DNA of 11,827 nucleotides from an uncultured Eubacteriaceae bacterium (GTDB lineage: Bacteria > Bacillota > Clostridia > Eubacteriales > UBA1433): positions 1 to 11,827 of the forward strand of contig CALGIV010000233.1 of NCBI GenBank assembly GCA_937914785.1, given 5' to 3'. Shown in pieces: positions 1 through 6,878 of this stretch. Under the pieces are notes generated by a model. It was not told the DNA's origin. It saw nothing but the letters and a program-made list of their open reading frames with translations, and did no database searches. A program made the position numbers and the translations under genes. The number at the start of each line of letters is the position of its first letter. The first letter of the stretch is position 1.

Positions 1-280
1 CTGTACCAGTGCTTAAAAAAGTGATTTCGGCGGTCTGATAGCCGTCGTTCTGCCGGAGGGTGTAGTCAGTCGCGCTTTGTACGGTGATGTCGCTGACGGT
101 TTGACAGGCATAGCTGATGGGCAAATCGATTTCGAGGCAGGTCGTCGTGGCCGCCGCCGCATCAATGCGATACGTCTCTTGTATACGGTATGTTTGAGTC
201 GATGCGGCACTGCCGGTGCAGCCCGGCAGAAGGAATAATGGCATCAACAATAACAATCCAATAATTACAGCTTTTTTCAT
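1..280 (-). CDS. Lipoprotein, 3' part outside the window
   Basis: The start ATG at 280-278 follows an AAGGAG ribosome binding site and lies 12 nt after the stop of the broken esterase gene, so the two are co-transcribed. The product begins with two lysines, a hydrophobic stretch and the lipobox L-P-G-C, with Cys21 as the predicted lipidated residue: a type II signal peptide for export and membrane anchoring. The mature part starts with a short Gly/Ser/Ala/Thr linker and then alternating polar/hydrophobic residues that look like beta strands. About 93 codons are visible and the frame is open to the edge of the window. I do not recognise the family; a surface lipoprotein is as far as the sequence goes. 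Confidence 0.8.
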   Translation of the reverse strand, partial: MKKAVIIGLLLLMPLFLLPGCTGSAASTQTYRIQETYRIDAAAATTTCLEIDLPISYACQTVSDITVQSATDYTLRQNDGYQTAEITFLSTGT

Positions 281-292
281 CGATTTCTCCTT

Positions 293-1024
293 TTATTTCA
301 GTTGTTCCAGCGCTTTGTTAAAGTAGGGCCAATCGTGGGCACCGGCGAGAGACTCGAAAGTAAAGTCAAAATTCAATTTATACATTTCTTCGCTGAAACG
401 AATATTGGCTTCATAAAGCGTGTCATTGACCCCGCGGGAAGTATAAATGCGTGGCTTTATGGGCATATGATCAATTTATTTTGCCAATGTCATGATATCG
501 TAGTCCCGTTTAAAGGACATATGCTCGCCGAAAATGGCTTGATAATCTTCCAAATCGCACTGTCCGCTTTGGCGCTGGTTTGTAAAGTATTCTTCGGTAA
601 AGATCAGCGGGGCGGAGAGTGCACAGCAGACGGCGTATTTTTCGGGGTTGCGCAACGCAATGCGCAAAGCGCCGTAGCCACCCATCGAGGCGCCGAGGAT
701 GAGTGTGTTTTCGCGGTCGTCCGGGACGGCAAAGTAGCGCTTGGCAAGCAGCGGCACCTCTTCGGTAACGTAGGTTTCGTATTTGGGGCCGTATTGCAGA
801 CCGATGTAAAAGCTTCTGCCGCCTTCGGGCATAATGAACATGATGTCGTATTGTTCTGCGTAGACCGATAGCAGGGTGTTATCAATGTAGTTTGCATAGT
901 GACCGAAAAGGCCGTGCAGCAGATACGCCGTGCGATAAGGGCCGCAGTGAGTGTTCGGTGCGACAACGGCAAAGTTTGTATCCTGCTTCAACGCCTCTGA
1001 GTACCAGGTTCCCCGAAGGATCAT
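293..1024 (-). pseudogene. Esterase D/S-formylglutathione hydrolase-type serine hydrolase, broken by an in-frame TAA
   Basis: This is an alpha/beta-hydrolase of the putative esterase (esterase D, tributyrin-esterase-like) family. The first 182 codons carry the LLHGLFG oxyanion region (residues 35-41) and the nucleophile elbow GASMGG with Ser113. Codon 183 is TAA (476-478). Reading on in the same frame gives 60 more codons that continue the family pattern, including KPRIYTS, an Asp at residue 201, and GAHDW with the catalytic His at residue 230, ending at a normal TAA (293-295). The open piece (476-1024) therefore lacks the Asp and His of the triad. The intact length would be 243 residues, normal for the family. 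ATG 1024 is chosen because it has a GGGAG site and lies downstream of the promoter; an upstream in-frame TTG at 1081 lies upstream of the inferred transcription start. It heads an operon with the lipoprotein. A sequencing error is the alternative to a true nonsense mutation. Confidence 0.8.
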
Positions 1025-1052
1025 CCTTGCTCTCCCTTTCCATTTTGGCTCT

Positions 1053-1081
1053 ATTGTAGCAGATTGCGGTGAATCGTACAA
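1053..1081 (-). promoter_or_regulatory. Sigma-A-type promoter of the esterase/lipoprotein operon
   Basis: On the minus strand there is TTGTAC (1081-1076), a 17-nt spacer and TACAAT (1058-1053). This places transcription start near 1046, about 20 nt upstream of the chosen ATG at 1024. It is back to back with the promoter of the plus-strand AAA/RyR gene. Confidence 0.6.
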
Positions 1082-1115
1082 GGGCAGCGGGAGGGTGTGG
1101 CGGTAAAGATTATCG

Positions 1116-1144
1116 TTGCTTTTGCACAGGTGATTTATTATAAT
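1116..1144 (+). promoter_or_regulatory. Promoter of the AAA-RyR/SLOG operon
   Basis: TTGCTT (1116-1121), a 17-nt spacer and a perfect TATAAT (1139-1144) lie about 40 nt upstream of the ATG at 1184. The -35 is only 3/6 but the -10 is exact. The inferred start of transcription (about 1151) lies downstream of the in-frame codon at 1097, which argues against translation starting there. Confidence 0.6.
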
Positions 1145-1183
1145 AAAAAAGTAACAAATATAAGGTGTTTGGAGGCAAAAAGG

Positions 1184-3538
1184 ATGTCTGATTTCTCAAT
1201 TGCGGGTCATGGTCATATTCGCGTCGCGGCCTATACAAGAAACGGAGTGTATGAAAGCTGCACATTGCCTGGTGGAGGTCTGATGCTAAAGCAGATTTTG
1301 TCGGATAAAGGCTGCACCGTAGCGCAGGCGGAAATAGCGGAGCCTGTTGCGCGGCAGCACATTGGCCTGATTGAGGATAAAGCGGGCGGATTGGGTTTTG
1401 GCGGCGTTGCAGGCTGGGAAGCAGGAAACCGCAGGCTCGACTTGAATCAGGCAGAGTTTGCCATCGTTTGGGACGAGGGGGTCGACAGTATTCCTGCGGT
1501 CAATCAGGTGCCGGTGTTGTGGGCTTCAAACAGTACATTGCCTTCGCCGAACGGGCCGTTTATTGCGTTGAAAAACCGATGCTTCCTGATGCTTGATGCC
1601 GATGTCTTGCGCAGTAATGGCGCGTTGATCAGCCGTCAGGTATCTTGGGAACGTACGGCAACGGAGCTGGTATGGCAATTGAGGCATAATGCCGCATTTG
1701 GTCATTTGAAGGGAGTAGCGGATCTATTGGTCGTATTCGCAGAAGATGGCGCGGTTCATATTCGGCAGGAGGGTGAAGAGTGGCAGGCTTCATTGGTGCT
1801 TGCTCACGGCGGTTTTGAAGGTCAATTGCGCGATGGCAGAGTTTTTGATGTGCCGGATACCTGGGCGGTGATGGTAGCGCAGGCGGCAATTGAATTAAAA
1901 AATAAAGTTAAAAATAGCGGGGAGCTGAATATTTATGCGATCATCAAGGCCGGCGCCACACTGATGCAAAGTGGTTATTGCCTTGAAACGATTCGATCCG
2001 GTGAATTTGGTCGATGGTTGGATAGTGAGGAAGAAGAGGCTTATATGTTTCCGATACCGGTCTCTAACGATGAATCGAATCCGGATCCGGATTATTGGTG
2101 TATCAGCGCTTCTTTTCAGAATAAGAAGATGCAGGAATTGGCATATCAGTATGTGTTTGAGGGTGCAAGCGTTATAGAGGGCGTGCCGCAATTTCGTTGT
2201 GGCGCGTTGACGACGGTTGACCGCAGGGAGATTGAAGCATTTCAGAATATTCGTAACCTGATCGTCTCTTATGCGTCTTCAAAAGCGACTCGACCGCTGT
2301 CGATTGCAGTTTTTGGCGCGCCGGGCAGCGGGAAAAGCTTTGGCGTGACGCAAATTGCGAAAAATGTGCTGCCCGGTGTTGTGGAAAAGCTGGAGTTTAA
2401 TGTTTCTCAGATGACGTCGCAAAGTGATTTGTCGGCAGCGTTTCACCGGGTGCGCGATGTCGTGCTGGCAGGTAAGTTACCGCTGGTGTTTTTCGATGAG
2501 TTCGATTCCGATTATAACGGCCGGGCGCTCGGTTGGCTTAAAAGTTTCCTGATGCCGATGCAGGATGGTAAGTTTAAAGACGACAGCGGAGAGCACCCGG
2601 TCGGCAAATGTATTATGGTGTTTGCAGGCGGGACGTCTTCGTCGTTTGAACGTTTTTGCGCGCCGATGAAAATGGAAGGTCCGGCGTTTGCCGAGTTTAA
2701 AAATGTCAAAGGGCCGGACTTTGTCAGCCGGCTTCGCGGTACGATTGATGTGCTGGGGCCGAACCCGACGTATCAGGGAGAACAGAATTATATCCTGCGC
2801 CGTGCACTGCTGCTGCGCAGCCTGTTGGAACGCAAAGTAAAGATGGAAAATGGCAAAGCGCCGGTCAGCGAAGACGTGCTTCGCGCGATGTTGTTGGTGC
2901 CGCAGTTTAAGCACGGTGCGCGTTCAATGGAGTCGATTTTGGATATGAGCCGCATTGGCGCGCGCTGGGAGCCGGCGGGCTTGCCGTTTGCGACGCAGCT
3001 GGCGCTGCATGTCGATGCAGATGTATTTATTCGGCTCGTGCTGCGCGATGTGACGCTGAACGCTTACACGGAACTGCTTGCGCGCGCTATTCACGAAGAC
3101 TTTCTGGCCAAGTCGATTCATGAGACTTATCTGAACGGTCAGGAGGGGGTTGTTCGAACGATCAATCATGTGCCATGGGATATGCTGTCTACAGAAATTC
3201 AGGATTCGAACCGCGAACAAGCGCGGCACATTCCACAGAAATTGTTTGAGATCAACTGTGGGTTTGACAGTGGCGATACGGCGTATGAAACGGTGGAAAT
3301 GTTCAGTGAAGAAGAAATTATGCAGCTTGCCGTGATGGAACATGACCGCTGGATGGCGGAAAAAGCTGCTTGCGGCTGGCGTTATGCGCCGGTGCGCGAT
3401 GATGAAAAGAAGTTGCATAATTGTTTGGTCGATTTTACTGAATTGCCGGCAGAAGAGCAACAAAAAGATGTTGAGGTCGCAAAGAATATCATTCCGCTGT
3501 TAAAGCGCGCAGGGCTGCGCGTGTACAGAATCAAATAA
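1184..3538 (+). CDS. Multidomain AAA+ ATPase with C-terminal RyR domain
   Basis: 784 residues from ATG 1184, which has a GGAGG site 8 nt upstream; an in-frame codon at 1097 is rejected because it lies before the promoter. Residues 1 to about 250 look like a degenerate PfkB/ribokinase-like domain: PGGG at 29-32, LDADVLR at 137-143, DLLVVFAEDGA at 180-190, but no catalytic GAGD motif. Residues about 345-600 are an AAA+ module: Walker A GAPGSGKS (378-385), Walker B VFFDEFD (435-441), probable arginine finger in SRLRG (515-519) and sensor-2 GAR (578-580). Residues about 707-784 match the RyR domain found in ryanodine receptors and in prokaryotes: MEHDRWMAEK, GWRYAPVRDD, LHNCLVDFTELP. No membrane segment or nuclease motif is seen. 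It is followed after 16 nt by a SLOG-fold gene, so the pair probably works together. RyR and SLOG domains are both proposed ligand/nucleotide sensors in bacterial conflict systems; this function is inference. Confidence 0.85.
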   Translation: MSDFSIAGHGHIRVAAYTRNGVYESCTLPGGGLMLKQILSDKGCTVAQAEIAEPVARQHIGLIEDKAGGLGFGGVAGWEAGNRRLDLNQAEFAIVWDEGVDSIPAVNQVPVLWASNSTLPSPNGPFIALKNRCFLMLDADVLRSNGALISRQVSWERTATELVWQLRHNAAFGHLKGVADLLVVFAEDGAVHIRQEGEEWQASLVLAHGGFEGQLRDGRVFDVPDTWAVMVAQAAIELKNKVKNSGELNIYAIIKAGATLMQSGYCLETIRSGEFGRWLDSEEEEAYMFPIPVSNDESNPDPDYWCISASFQNKKMQELAYQYVFEGASVIEGVPQFRCGALTTVDRREIEAFQNIRNLIVSYASSKATRPLSIAVFGAPGSGKSFGVTQIAKNVLPGVVEKLEFNVSQMTSQSDLSAAFHRVRDVVLAGKLPLVFFDEFDSDYNGRALGWLKSFLMPMQDGKFKDDSGEHPVGKCIMVFAGGTSSSFERFCAPMKMEGPAFAEFKNVKGPDFVSRLRGTIDVLGPNPTYQGEQNYILRRALLLRSLLERKVKMENGKAPVSEDVLRAMLLVPQFKHGARSMESILDMSRIGARWEPAGLPFATQLALHVDADVFIRLVLRDVTLNAYTELLARAIHEDFLAKSIHETYLNGQEGVVRTINHVPWDMLSTEIQDSNREQARHIPQKLFEINCGFDSGDTAYETVEMFSEEEIMQLAVMEHDRWMAEKAACGWRYAPVRDDEKKLHNCLVDFTELPAEEQQKDVEVAKNIIPLLKRAGLRVYRIK

Positions 3539-3554
3539 TCAGACGGAGACATTG

Positions 3555-4112
3555 GTGAGAGGAAATTTTTTTAAAATCGGCATAACGGGGCATCGCGATA
3601 TTGCCTCTGCGCACGTTGCGGCGCTGGAAGCGGCTGTTCGTGCTTTCTACGAACGGTATTTGAGCATAGATAGTGTTGTCCTCAGTTCGCTTGCCAAAGG
3701 GGCGGATCAATTGTGCGCCCGCGTAGCGCTTCAGGTGGGGTTGTCTCTTGTTGTGCCGCTTCCGATGGAGGCAGTGGAATACAGAAAAGACTTTTCGCCT
3801 GCGGCTGCAGAAACATTTGACGATTTGTGTGCAAAGGCACAGGAGGTCTTTGTCGTCACGCCCTGTGAGGAGAATGTGGCGGGCCGCCGTGGGTTTTACT
3901 ACCGGCAGGCTGGCCTGTATATCGCAGCGCAATGTGACGTGATGTTGGCGTTGTGGGATGGAAAACAAGCTCTTCATACGGATGGCGCGGGTACGTTTGA
4001 GACGATTCGGCTTGCAAAAATGTACGACAAAGAAGTTTGGCAACTTGCTACTCCGCGAGCGGGCCAGACGGTAATGGATGAAGCGTTTTCAACTATTTTA
4101 TTTGAACAATAA
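3555..4112 (+). CDS. SLOG (DprA/LOG-like) Rossmann-fold protein
   Basis: A 185-residue soluble protein. It begins with a beta strand and the motif GITGHRD (residues 9-15), then SSLAKGADQL (44-53), a central VVPLP strand (66-70), ALWDG (132-136) and GAGTFET (144-150) near the end. This is the pattern of the SLOG superfamily (DprA/SMF and LOG relatives), which binds nucleotides or their derivatives; the Gly-rich first loop and the G-T motif form the expected ligand pocket. The GTG at 3555 is chosen because GGAG (3545-3548) sits 6 nt upstream; an adjacent TTG at 3552 would be too close. It starts 16 nt after the AAA-RyR gene and shares its terminator. It could generate, bind or cleave a nucleotide ligand for the RyR partner; the sequence does not say which. 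Confidence 0.75.
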   Translation: MRGNFFKIGITGHRDIASAHVAALEAAVRAFYERYLSIDSVVLSSLAKGADQLCARVALQVGLSLVVPLPMEAVEYRKDFSPAAAETFDDLCAKAQEVFVVTPCEENVAGRRGFYYRQAGLYIAAQCDVMLALWDGKQALHTDGAGTFETIRLAKMYDKEVWQLATPRAGQTVMDEAFSTILFEQ

Positions 4113-4162
4113 AGCAGTGAAATGGGGAGTTTTGCTACTGTATAGAGACGGTATTAAGTTCG

Positions 4163-4191
4163 GCCGGATGAAATTTATAGCCGGCTTTTTT
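4163..4191 (+). terminator. Intrinsic terminator of the AAA-RyR/SLOG operon
   Basis: GCCGG (4163-4167) pairs with CCGGC (4181-4185) around a 13-nt A/T-rich loop, followed by six T residues. It lies about 50 nt after the SLOG stop codon. Confidence 0.7.
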
Positions 4192-4232
4192 CTATTCAGC
4201 TGATATTACATGGTTCACCTTAAGACCACGTT

Positions 4233-4238
4233 TATAAT
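4233..4238 (+). promoter_or_regulatory. Possible -10 element upstream of the toroid-like gene
   Basis: There is a perfect TATAAT, but no good -35 at 16-18 nt spacing. TTACAT (4206-4211) is 21 nt away, too far. The same order, TTACATG then TATAAT, recurs at 5378-5406, so this may be part of a repeated element rather than a dedicated promoter. It would give a leader of about 120 nt containing two hairpins. Confidence 0.3.
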
Positions 4239-4263
4239 ATAAACCCCATAAGAGATGTTAAAG

Positions 4264-4286
4264 CAGCTGGTTTGAAGTCGGCTGTT
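4264..4286. repeat. Palindromic 23-bp repeat, left copy
   Basis: The sequence runs from CAGCTGG to GGCTGTT and is imperfectly palindromic. It matches the copy at 5554-5576 in 19 of 23 positions in direct orientation. Together the copies bracket the toroid-like gene and, on the right, the transposase relic. Confidence 0.55.
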
Positions 4287-4298
4287 CAGACTGTTAAG

Positions 4299-4324
4299 CA
4301 AGGCAAGTCGAATGGCTTGCCTTG
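4299..4324 (+). other. Strong hairpin in the leader of the toroid-like gene
   Basis: CAAGGCAAG (4299-4307) and CTTGCCTTG (4316-4324) form a perfect 9-bp stem with an 8-nt loop. It is followed by TATTTATCTTT, which is T-rich but interrupted, so it is either a weak terminator or a structured leader. It ends 42 nt before the start codon at 4367. Confidence 0.45.
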
Positions 4325-4366
4325 TATTTATCTTTAATGTAAAATTAGAGAATAAAGGAGTGATTG

Positions 4367-5326
4367 ATGGTGAACCTCAATTTTTTGTTAGATAGCGAGC
4401 CTTGGATACAGTATTTAGTTAATCTGAATATGCTCGATAAAAATAAAAAAGATTTAGCTGAACTGCGGAAAGCTGTATTGGCAGACAAGCGTATTCAAAC
4501 GTATTTAGATGACCTGACAGATTTTCACAGCATATTGGTGACGAATCATAAGAACCCTGATTTACCTATTCTTAAACTGCATTTCCTGTTGGATATTGGG
4601 CTTGATACCGATATTCCACAAATCAAAGTAGCCGTGGATCAAATCAAAGCACATAAGGATGAAAATGGTGTATATCAATCTCTGACAAATATACCGAAGC
4701 ATTACGGAGGAACCGGAGCAGATATATTTGCCTGGTGTCTGTGTGATGCTCCGCTTTTGCTTAGCGCATTGATCAAAGCCGGTTGTGACTATAATTCGGA
4801 TATAAAGCCAGGGGTAGACTATCTTTTAACGTTTGTTCGTGAAAACGGCTTCCCCTGTACTGTATCGCAGGAACTGGGAAAATTCCGAGGCCCCGGCAGT
4901 AAAGGTGAACTGTGCCCGAATGCCACATTAAAGATGCTCAGGCTATTATCATTAATACCTGACTATCATAACAGCACGGCCGCAAATAATTGTATATCAA
5001 GTCTGCTCCAACTATGGGAAGACAGCGAAACACGTCATCCATATCAATTTTACATGGGTACTGATTTTCGCAAATTGAAGGCTCCGATGATATGGTACGA
5101 TATTGTAAGCATAACAGATTGTCTAAGCTATTTTGAGCAAGCAAAAAAGGACAGCAGGTTCAGAAAAATGCTTACAATCATTGAGCAAAAACAAGATGAA
5201 GAGGGACTATTTGTGCCGGAGTCGGTCTTTCTCAAATACAAAGGATGGGATTTTGGGCAAAAGAAAAAGCCGTCACCTTATTTGACTTATCTTTGCATAA
5301 ACATTTTAGAACGCTGTAAAAACTAA
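4367..5326 (+). CDS. Uncharacterised protein, probable alpha/alpha-toroid (terpene cyclase/prenyltransferase-like) fold
   Basis: 319 residues from the ATG at 4367, which has AAGGAG (4355-4360) 6 nt upstream; TTG 4364 and GTG 4370 are adjacent alternatives. There is no signal peptide or membrane segment. The protein is mostly helical, with helix pairs and repeated patterns such as DENGVYQSL and DEEGLFVPES, which resemble the short turns between helix pairs in squalene-cyclase/prenyltransferase-type barrels. Other blocks that stand out are PKHYGGTGAD, LGKFRGPGSKGE, FYMGTDFRK and KGWDFGQKKKPSPYLTYL. The classical DxDD or QW cyclase motifs are not visible, so no enzyme activity is assigned. Codon use is visibly richer in A/T (AAA, AAT, TTA, ATA) than its neighbours. 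It stands alone, between palindromic repeats and beside a transposase relic, which suggests separate acquisition. Homologues with these blocks are, to my memory, mostly annotated as hypothetical. Confidence 0.6.
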   Translation: MVNLNFLLDSEPWIQYLVNLNMLDKNKKDLAELRKAVLADKRIQTYLDDLTDFHSILVTNHKNPDLPILKLHFLLDIGLDTDIPQIKVAVDQIKAHKDENGVYQSLTNIPKHYGGTGADIFAWCLCDAPLLLSALIKAGCDYNSDIKPGVDYLLTFVRENGFPCTVSQELGKFRGPGSKGELCPNATLKMLRLLSLIPDYHNSTAANNCISSLLQLWEDSETRHPYQFYMGTDFRKLKAPMIWYDIVSITDCLSYFEQAKKDSRFRKMLTIIEQKQDEEGLFVPESVFLKYKGWDFGQKKKPSPYLTYLCINILERCKN

Positions 5327-5376
5327 TTGTTGCATCCTGCCTATCTGTAATATATCAATTGTAGTGATTTGACATG

Positions 5377-5406
5377 CTTACATGAAGCCTGGACAAGCGG
5401 TATAAT
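5377..5406 (+). promoter_or_regulatory. Possible promoter in front of the transposase relic
   Basis: CTTACA (5377-5382), an 18-nt spacer and a perfect TATAAT (5401-5406) lie directly upstream of the relic codons. It may be the old promoter of the insertion element. Confidence 0.35.
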
Positions 5407-5527
5407 GTGAAAATAGTTGACTTAGACAGATTGGTTCCAAATGGTATTGCTTCAACACCTGTACGGTATCCGCTCTTTACGGCAGGCCGTGAAAGAAATT
5501 GAAGAAACCGGATGTTTCAGAGATTGA
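5407..5527 (+). pseudogene. Relic of an IS1182-type transposase with internal deletion and frameshift
   Basis: Two fragments lie in two frames. The first (5407-5442) reads VDLDRLVPN, like the N-terminal (I/V)xLDxLVPxDH block of IS1182-family transposases. The second (5441-5527) reads MVLLQHLYGIRSLRQAVKEI, which matches the conserved block that normally follows about 40 residues later. The link between the blocks is missing and the frame changes, and after KEIEE the similarity ends at the hairpin at 5505. No functional transposase is possible. The assignment rests on recalled family motifs; the second block is the strong one. Confidence 0.6.
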
Positions 5528-5542
5528 AACACCCGGTTTTTT
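5505..5542 (+). terminator. Strong intrinsic terminator
   Basis: AAACCGG plus TGTTTCA (5505-5519, one mismatch between them) pair with TGAAACA plus CCGGTTT (5525-5539) around a 5-nt loop, followed by a run of T residues to 5542. It terminates plus-strand transcription from the toroid gene and transposase relic and overlaps the end of the relic. On the minus strand the tail is less regular. Confidence 0.75.
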
Positions 5543-5549
5543 GACACTC

Positions 5550-5578
5550 AAAACAGCTGACTTCAAGTCGACTGTTTT
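5550..5578 (-). terminator. Palindrome/terminator after the LiaF-like gene; contains the right copy of the 23-bp repeat
   Basis: AAAACAG (5550-5556) pairs with CTGTTTT (5572-5578), and GACTT (5559-5563) pairs with AAGTC (5565-5569), with a central one-base turn and one mismatch plus one wobble. It lies 12 nt after the LiaF-like stop codon, and the T run on either strand makes it a plausible bidirectional terminator. Bases 5554-5576 are the right copy of the repeat seen at 4264-4286. Confidence 0.5.
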
Positions 5579-5589
5579 GAATACATTGT

Positions 5590-6303
5590 TTAGATATAAA
5601 TAATTTGGATGCCGCCAAACTGCAATCGCCCTTTTAGGATAAGCAGCGAACCTTCGGGCACGTCGAAGCGCCGGTTCTTCTCTTCAATGCCTGCGGCAAA
5701 GACGTCGATGTTATTGACGACGCGCCAGGTGCGCGGGATATATAGTTCAACGCCGCAGAAGGAACAGTCGAAACAGACTTCGGCGCCTTCGGCAGTGGGC
5801 ACAGCGTTGTCGAAGTAGACTTTCAGCGCGCCGAAAGAGCAACGGATATCTGCGCGTTTCAAATCGTGAGAGTGCAGGTATTTGCTGCTGGAGCCGAAGC
5901 TTTCGCTGAAAAAGACGGTGCTGTCGCCGCTGTTTTCATAGGAAGCAGAAAAATTATCGTGGTGTTCATAGCGTTCATTTTGTTTGTACTGCATAGGGGT
6001 TCTCCTTCGTTTAAATATCATCGAAAGCCCAACACTTAAGAAAAGCGCCGCAGCCAGTACGCCCCACACAGACAGGTTGGCAATGCCTAACGGCTTGCTG
6101 TAGACGATAAGCAACAGGGCCAGCGGAAATAGAATGCCGGAGAAATTCAGCTGAGGGATGCTCTTGATGATGATGGGTACGAGCAGTACGGTAATGACCA
6201 GGCTCCAGATCCCGACGTTGGCCAGATAGCCCAGTTGATGCAGGATGACCAGCCCGCCGGCGCAGACGAAAAACACGCCCCAGAATATATTTTTTGATTT
6301 CAT
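5590..6303 (-). CDS. LiaF-like membrane protein
   Basis: 237 residues. Four membrane helices (about 6-24, 30-48, 55-70, 78-96) are followed by a basic stop-transfer KRRR, a polar linker (about 100-135) and a C-terminal beta-rich domain with repeated turns such as CSFGALKVYFDNA and CSFCGVELYIP, the pattern of the LiaF/cell-wall-active antibiotic response domain. LiaF proteins modulate envelope-stress signalling. The ATG at 6303 has AAGGAG embedded in the last codons of the upstream LytTR gene, 3 nt away, so translation is coupled and the pair is one operon. No LiaR/LiaS pair is present in the window, so its partner is more likely the LytTR regulator; that link is inference. Confidence 0.8.
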   Translation of the reverse strand: MKSKNIFWGVFFVCAGGLVILHQLGYLANVGIWSLVITVLLVPIIIKSIPQLNFSGILFPLALLLIVYSKPLGIANLSVWGVLAAALFLSVGLSMIFKRRRTPMQYKQNERYEHHDNFSASYENSGDSTVFFSESFGSSSKYLHSHDLKRADIRCSFGALKVYFDNAVPTAEGAEVCFDCSFCGVELYIPRTWRVVNNIDVFAAGIEEKNRRFDVPEGSLLILKGRLQFGGIQIIYI

Positions 6304-6306
6304 TTT

Positions 6307-6759
6307 CTATCTCCTTTCATCGAGTCTTTGTTTTAGTGTTTTATAATAGTAGCGCGATACAAAGACTTGTTTGTGACTTTTGTGAAACTGGATTTGACTG
6401 GAAGCAGAGAGGTTGCGGCTGATCGATAAGATATGCCTGACGTTGATGATGGCCGATTTACTGATGCGGACAAAGTCCTGCGGCAGAATATCCTCCAGTT
6501 CATACAGGCGCTGCCGGATGCGGTATACGTCATCGGTGGTATGCGCGTATACACCGCCTTCATCTGTTTCAAAGAACAGGATATCCTCATTCGGCAGGTA
6601 GTATTCCTGATTGTTCTTGTAGTAGATGAGCATTGCGGCCCTGCTTGAAATCTCGGAGGCGTATTGTTGAATTTTCTTTACTGTCTCGTCGATTTGGCGG
6701 CAGCGGATGACGAGCTCGTCTTCGCTGATATGCGCATCCAGTTCAATCCGAATTTTCAT
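6307..6759 (-). CDS. LytTR-domain DNA-binding regulator without receiver domain
   Basis: 150 residues from the ATG at 6759, preceded by GAGGAG. A GTG at 6783 in the same frame is rejected because the -10 element ends at 6788, so transcription starts at about that point. Residues 1-40 form a short charged helical N-terminus. Residues about 45-148 are a LytTR DNA-binding domain, with the typical DILFFET, VYRIRQRLYELEDILP, FVRISKSAIINVRHI and a final RYYYKTLKQRL helix. LytTR domains bind DNA through a mainly beta fold. There is no receiver domain, so phosphorylation control is not expected; the membrane-bound LiaF-like partner encoded just downstream may supply the signal. Stand-alone LytTR plus LiaF-like membrane protein is a recurrent pairing in Bacillota. 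Confidence 0.85.
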   Translation of the reverse strand: MKIRIELDAHISEDELVIRCRQIDETVKKIQQYASEISSRAAMLIYYKNNQEYYLPNEDILFFETDEGGVYAHTTDDVYRIRQRLYELEDILPQDFVRISKSAIINVRHILSISRNLSASSQIQFHKSHKQVFVSRYYYKTLKQRLDERR

Positions 6760-6787
6760 ATTGAACTCCTCTTTTGAAGTCACGCTT

Positions 6788-6793
6788 ATTATA
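6788..6793 (-). promoter_or_regulatory. -10 element of the LytTR/LiaF-like operon
   Basis: A perfect TATAAT on the minus strand lies 28 nt upstream of the chosen ATG. No good -35 is present (TTTCTT at 17-nt spacing), so the promoter may need an activator, possibly the LytTR protein itself. Confidence 0.5.
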
Positions 6794-6878
6794 GCATCAA
6801 TTCAGGTTGGAAGAAACAACTTCGATGCAGCAGGTATTTCGCAGCGCGTAAGTGGTAGTGTTTTGCCGGCTGAGAAGT

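Noticed and set aside
302..871. 189-codon open frame on the plus strand
   Set aside because: It is antisense to the esterase, whose minus-strand reading carries clear family motifs; no ribosome binding site.
2477..3463. Long open frames on the minus strand under the AAA-RyR gene
   Set aside because: His/Arg-rich shadow frames of a well-supported plus-strand coding sequence; no motifs or start signals.
5369..5406. Perfect TTGACA with perfect TATAAT
   Set aside because: The spacing is 26 nt, far from 17; the pair cannot form one promoter.
6760..6783. GTG start for the LytTR protein
   Set aside because: It sits at the expected transcription start; the ATG at 6759 has a GAGGAG at proper distance.
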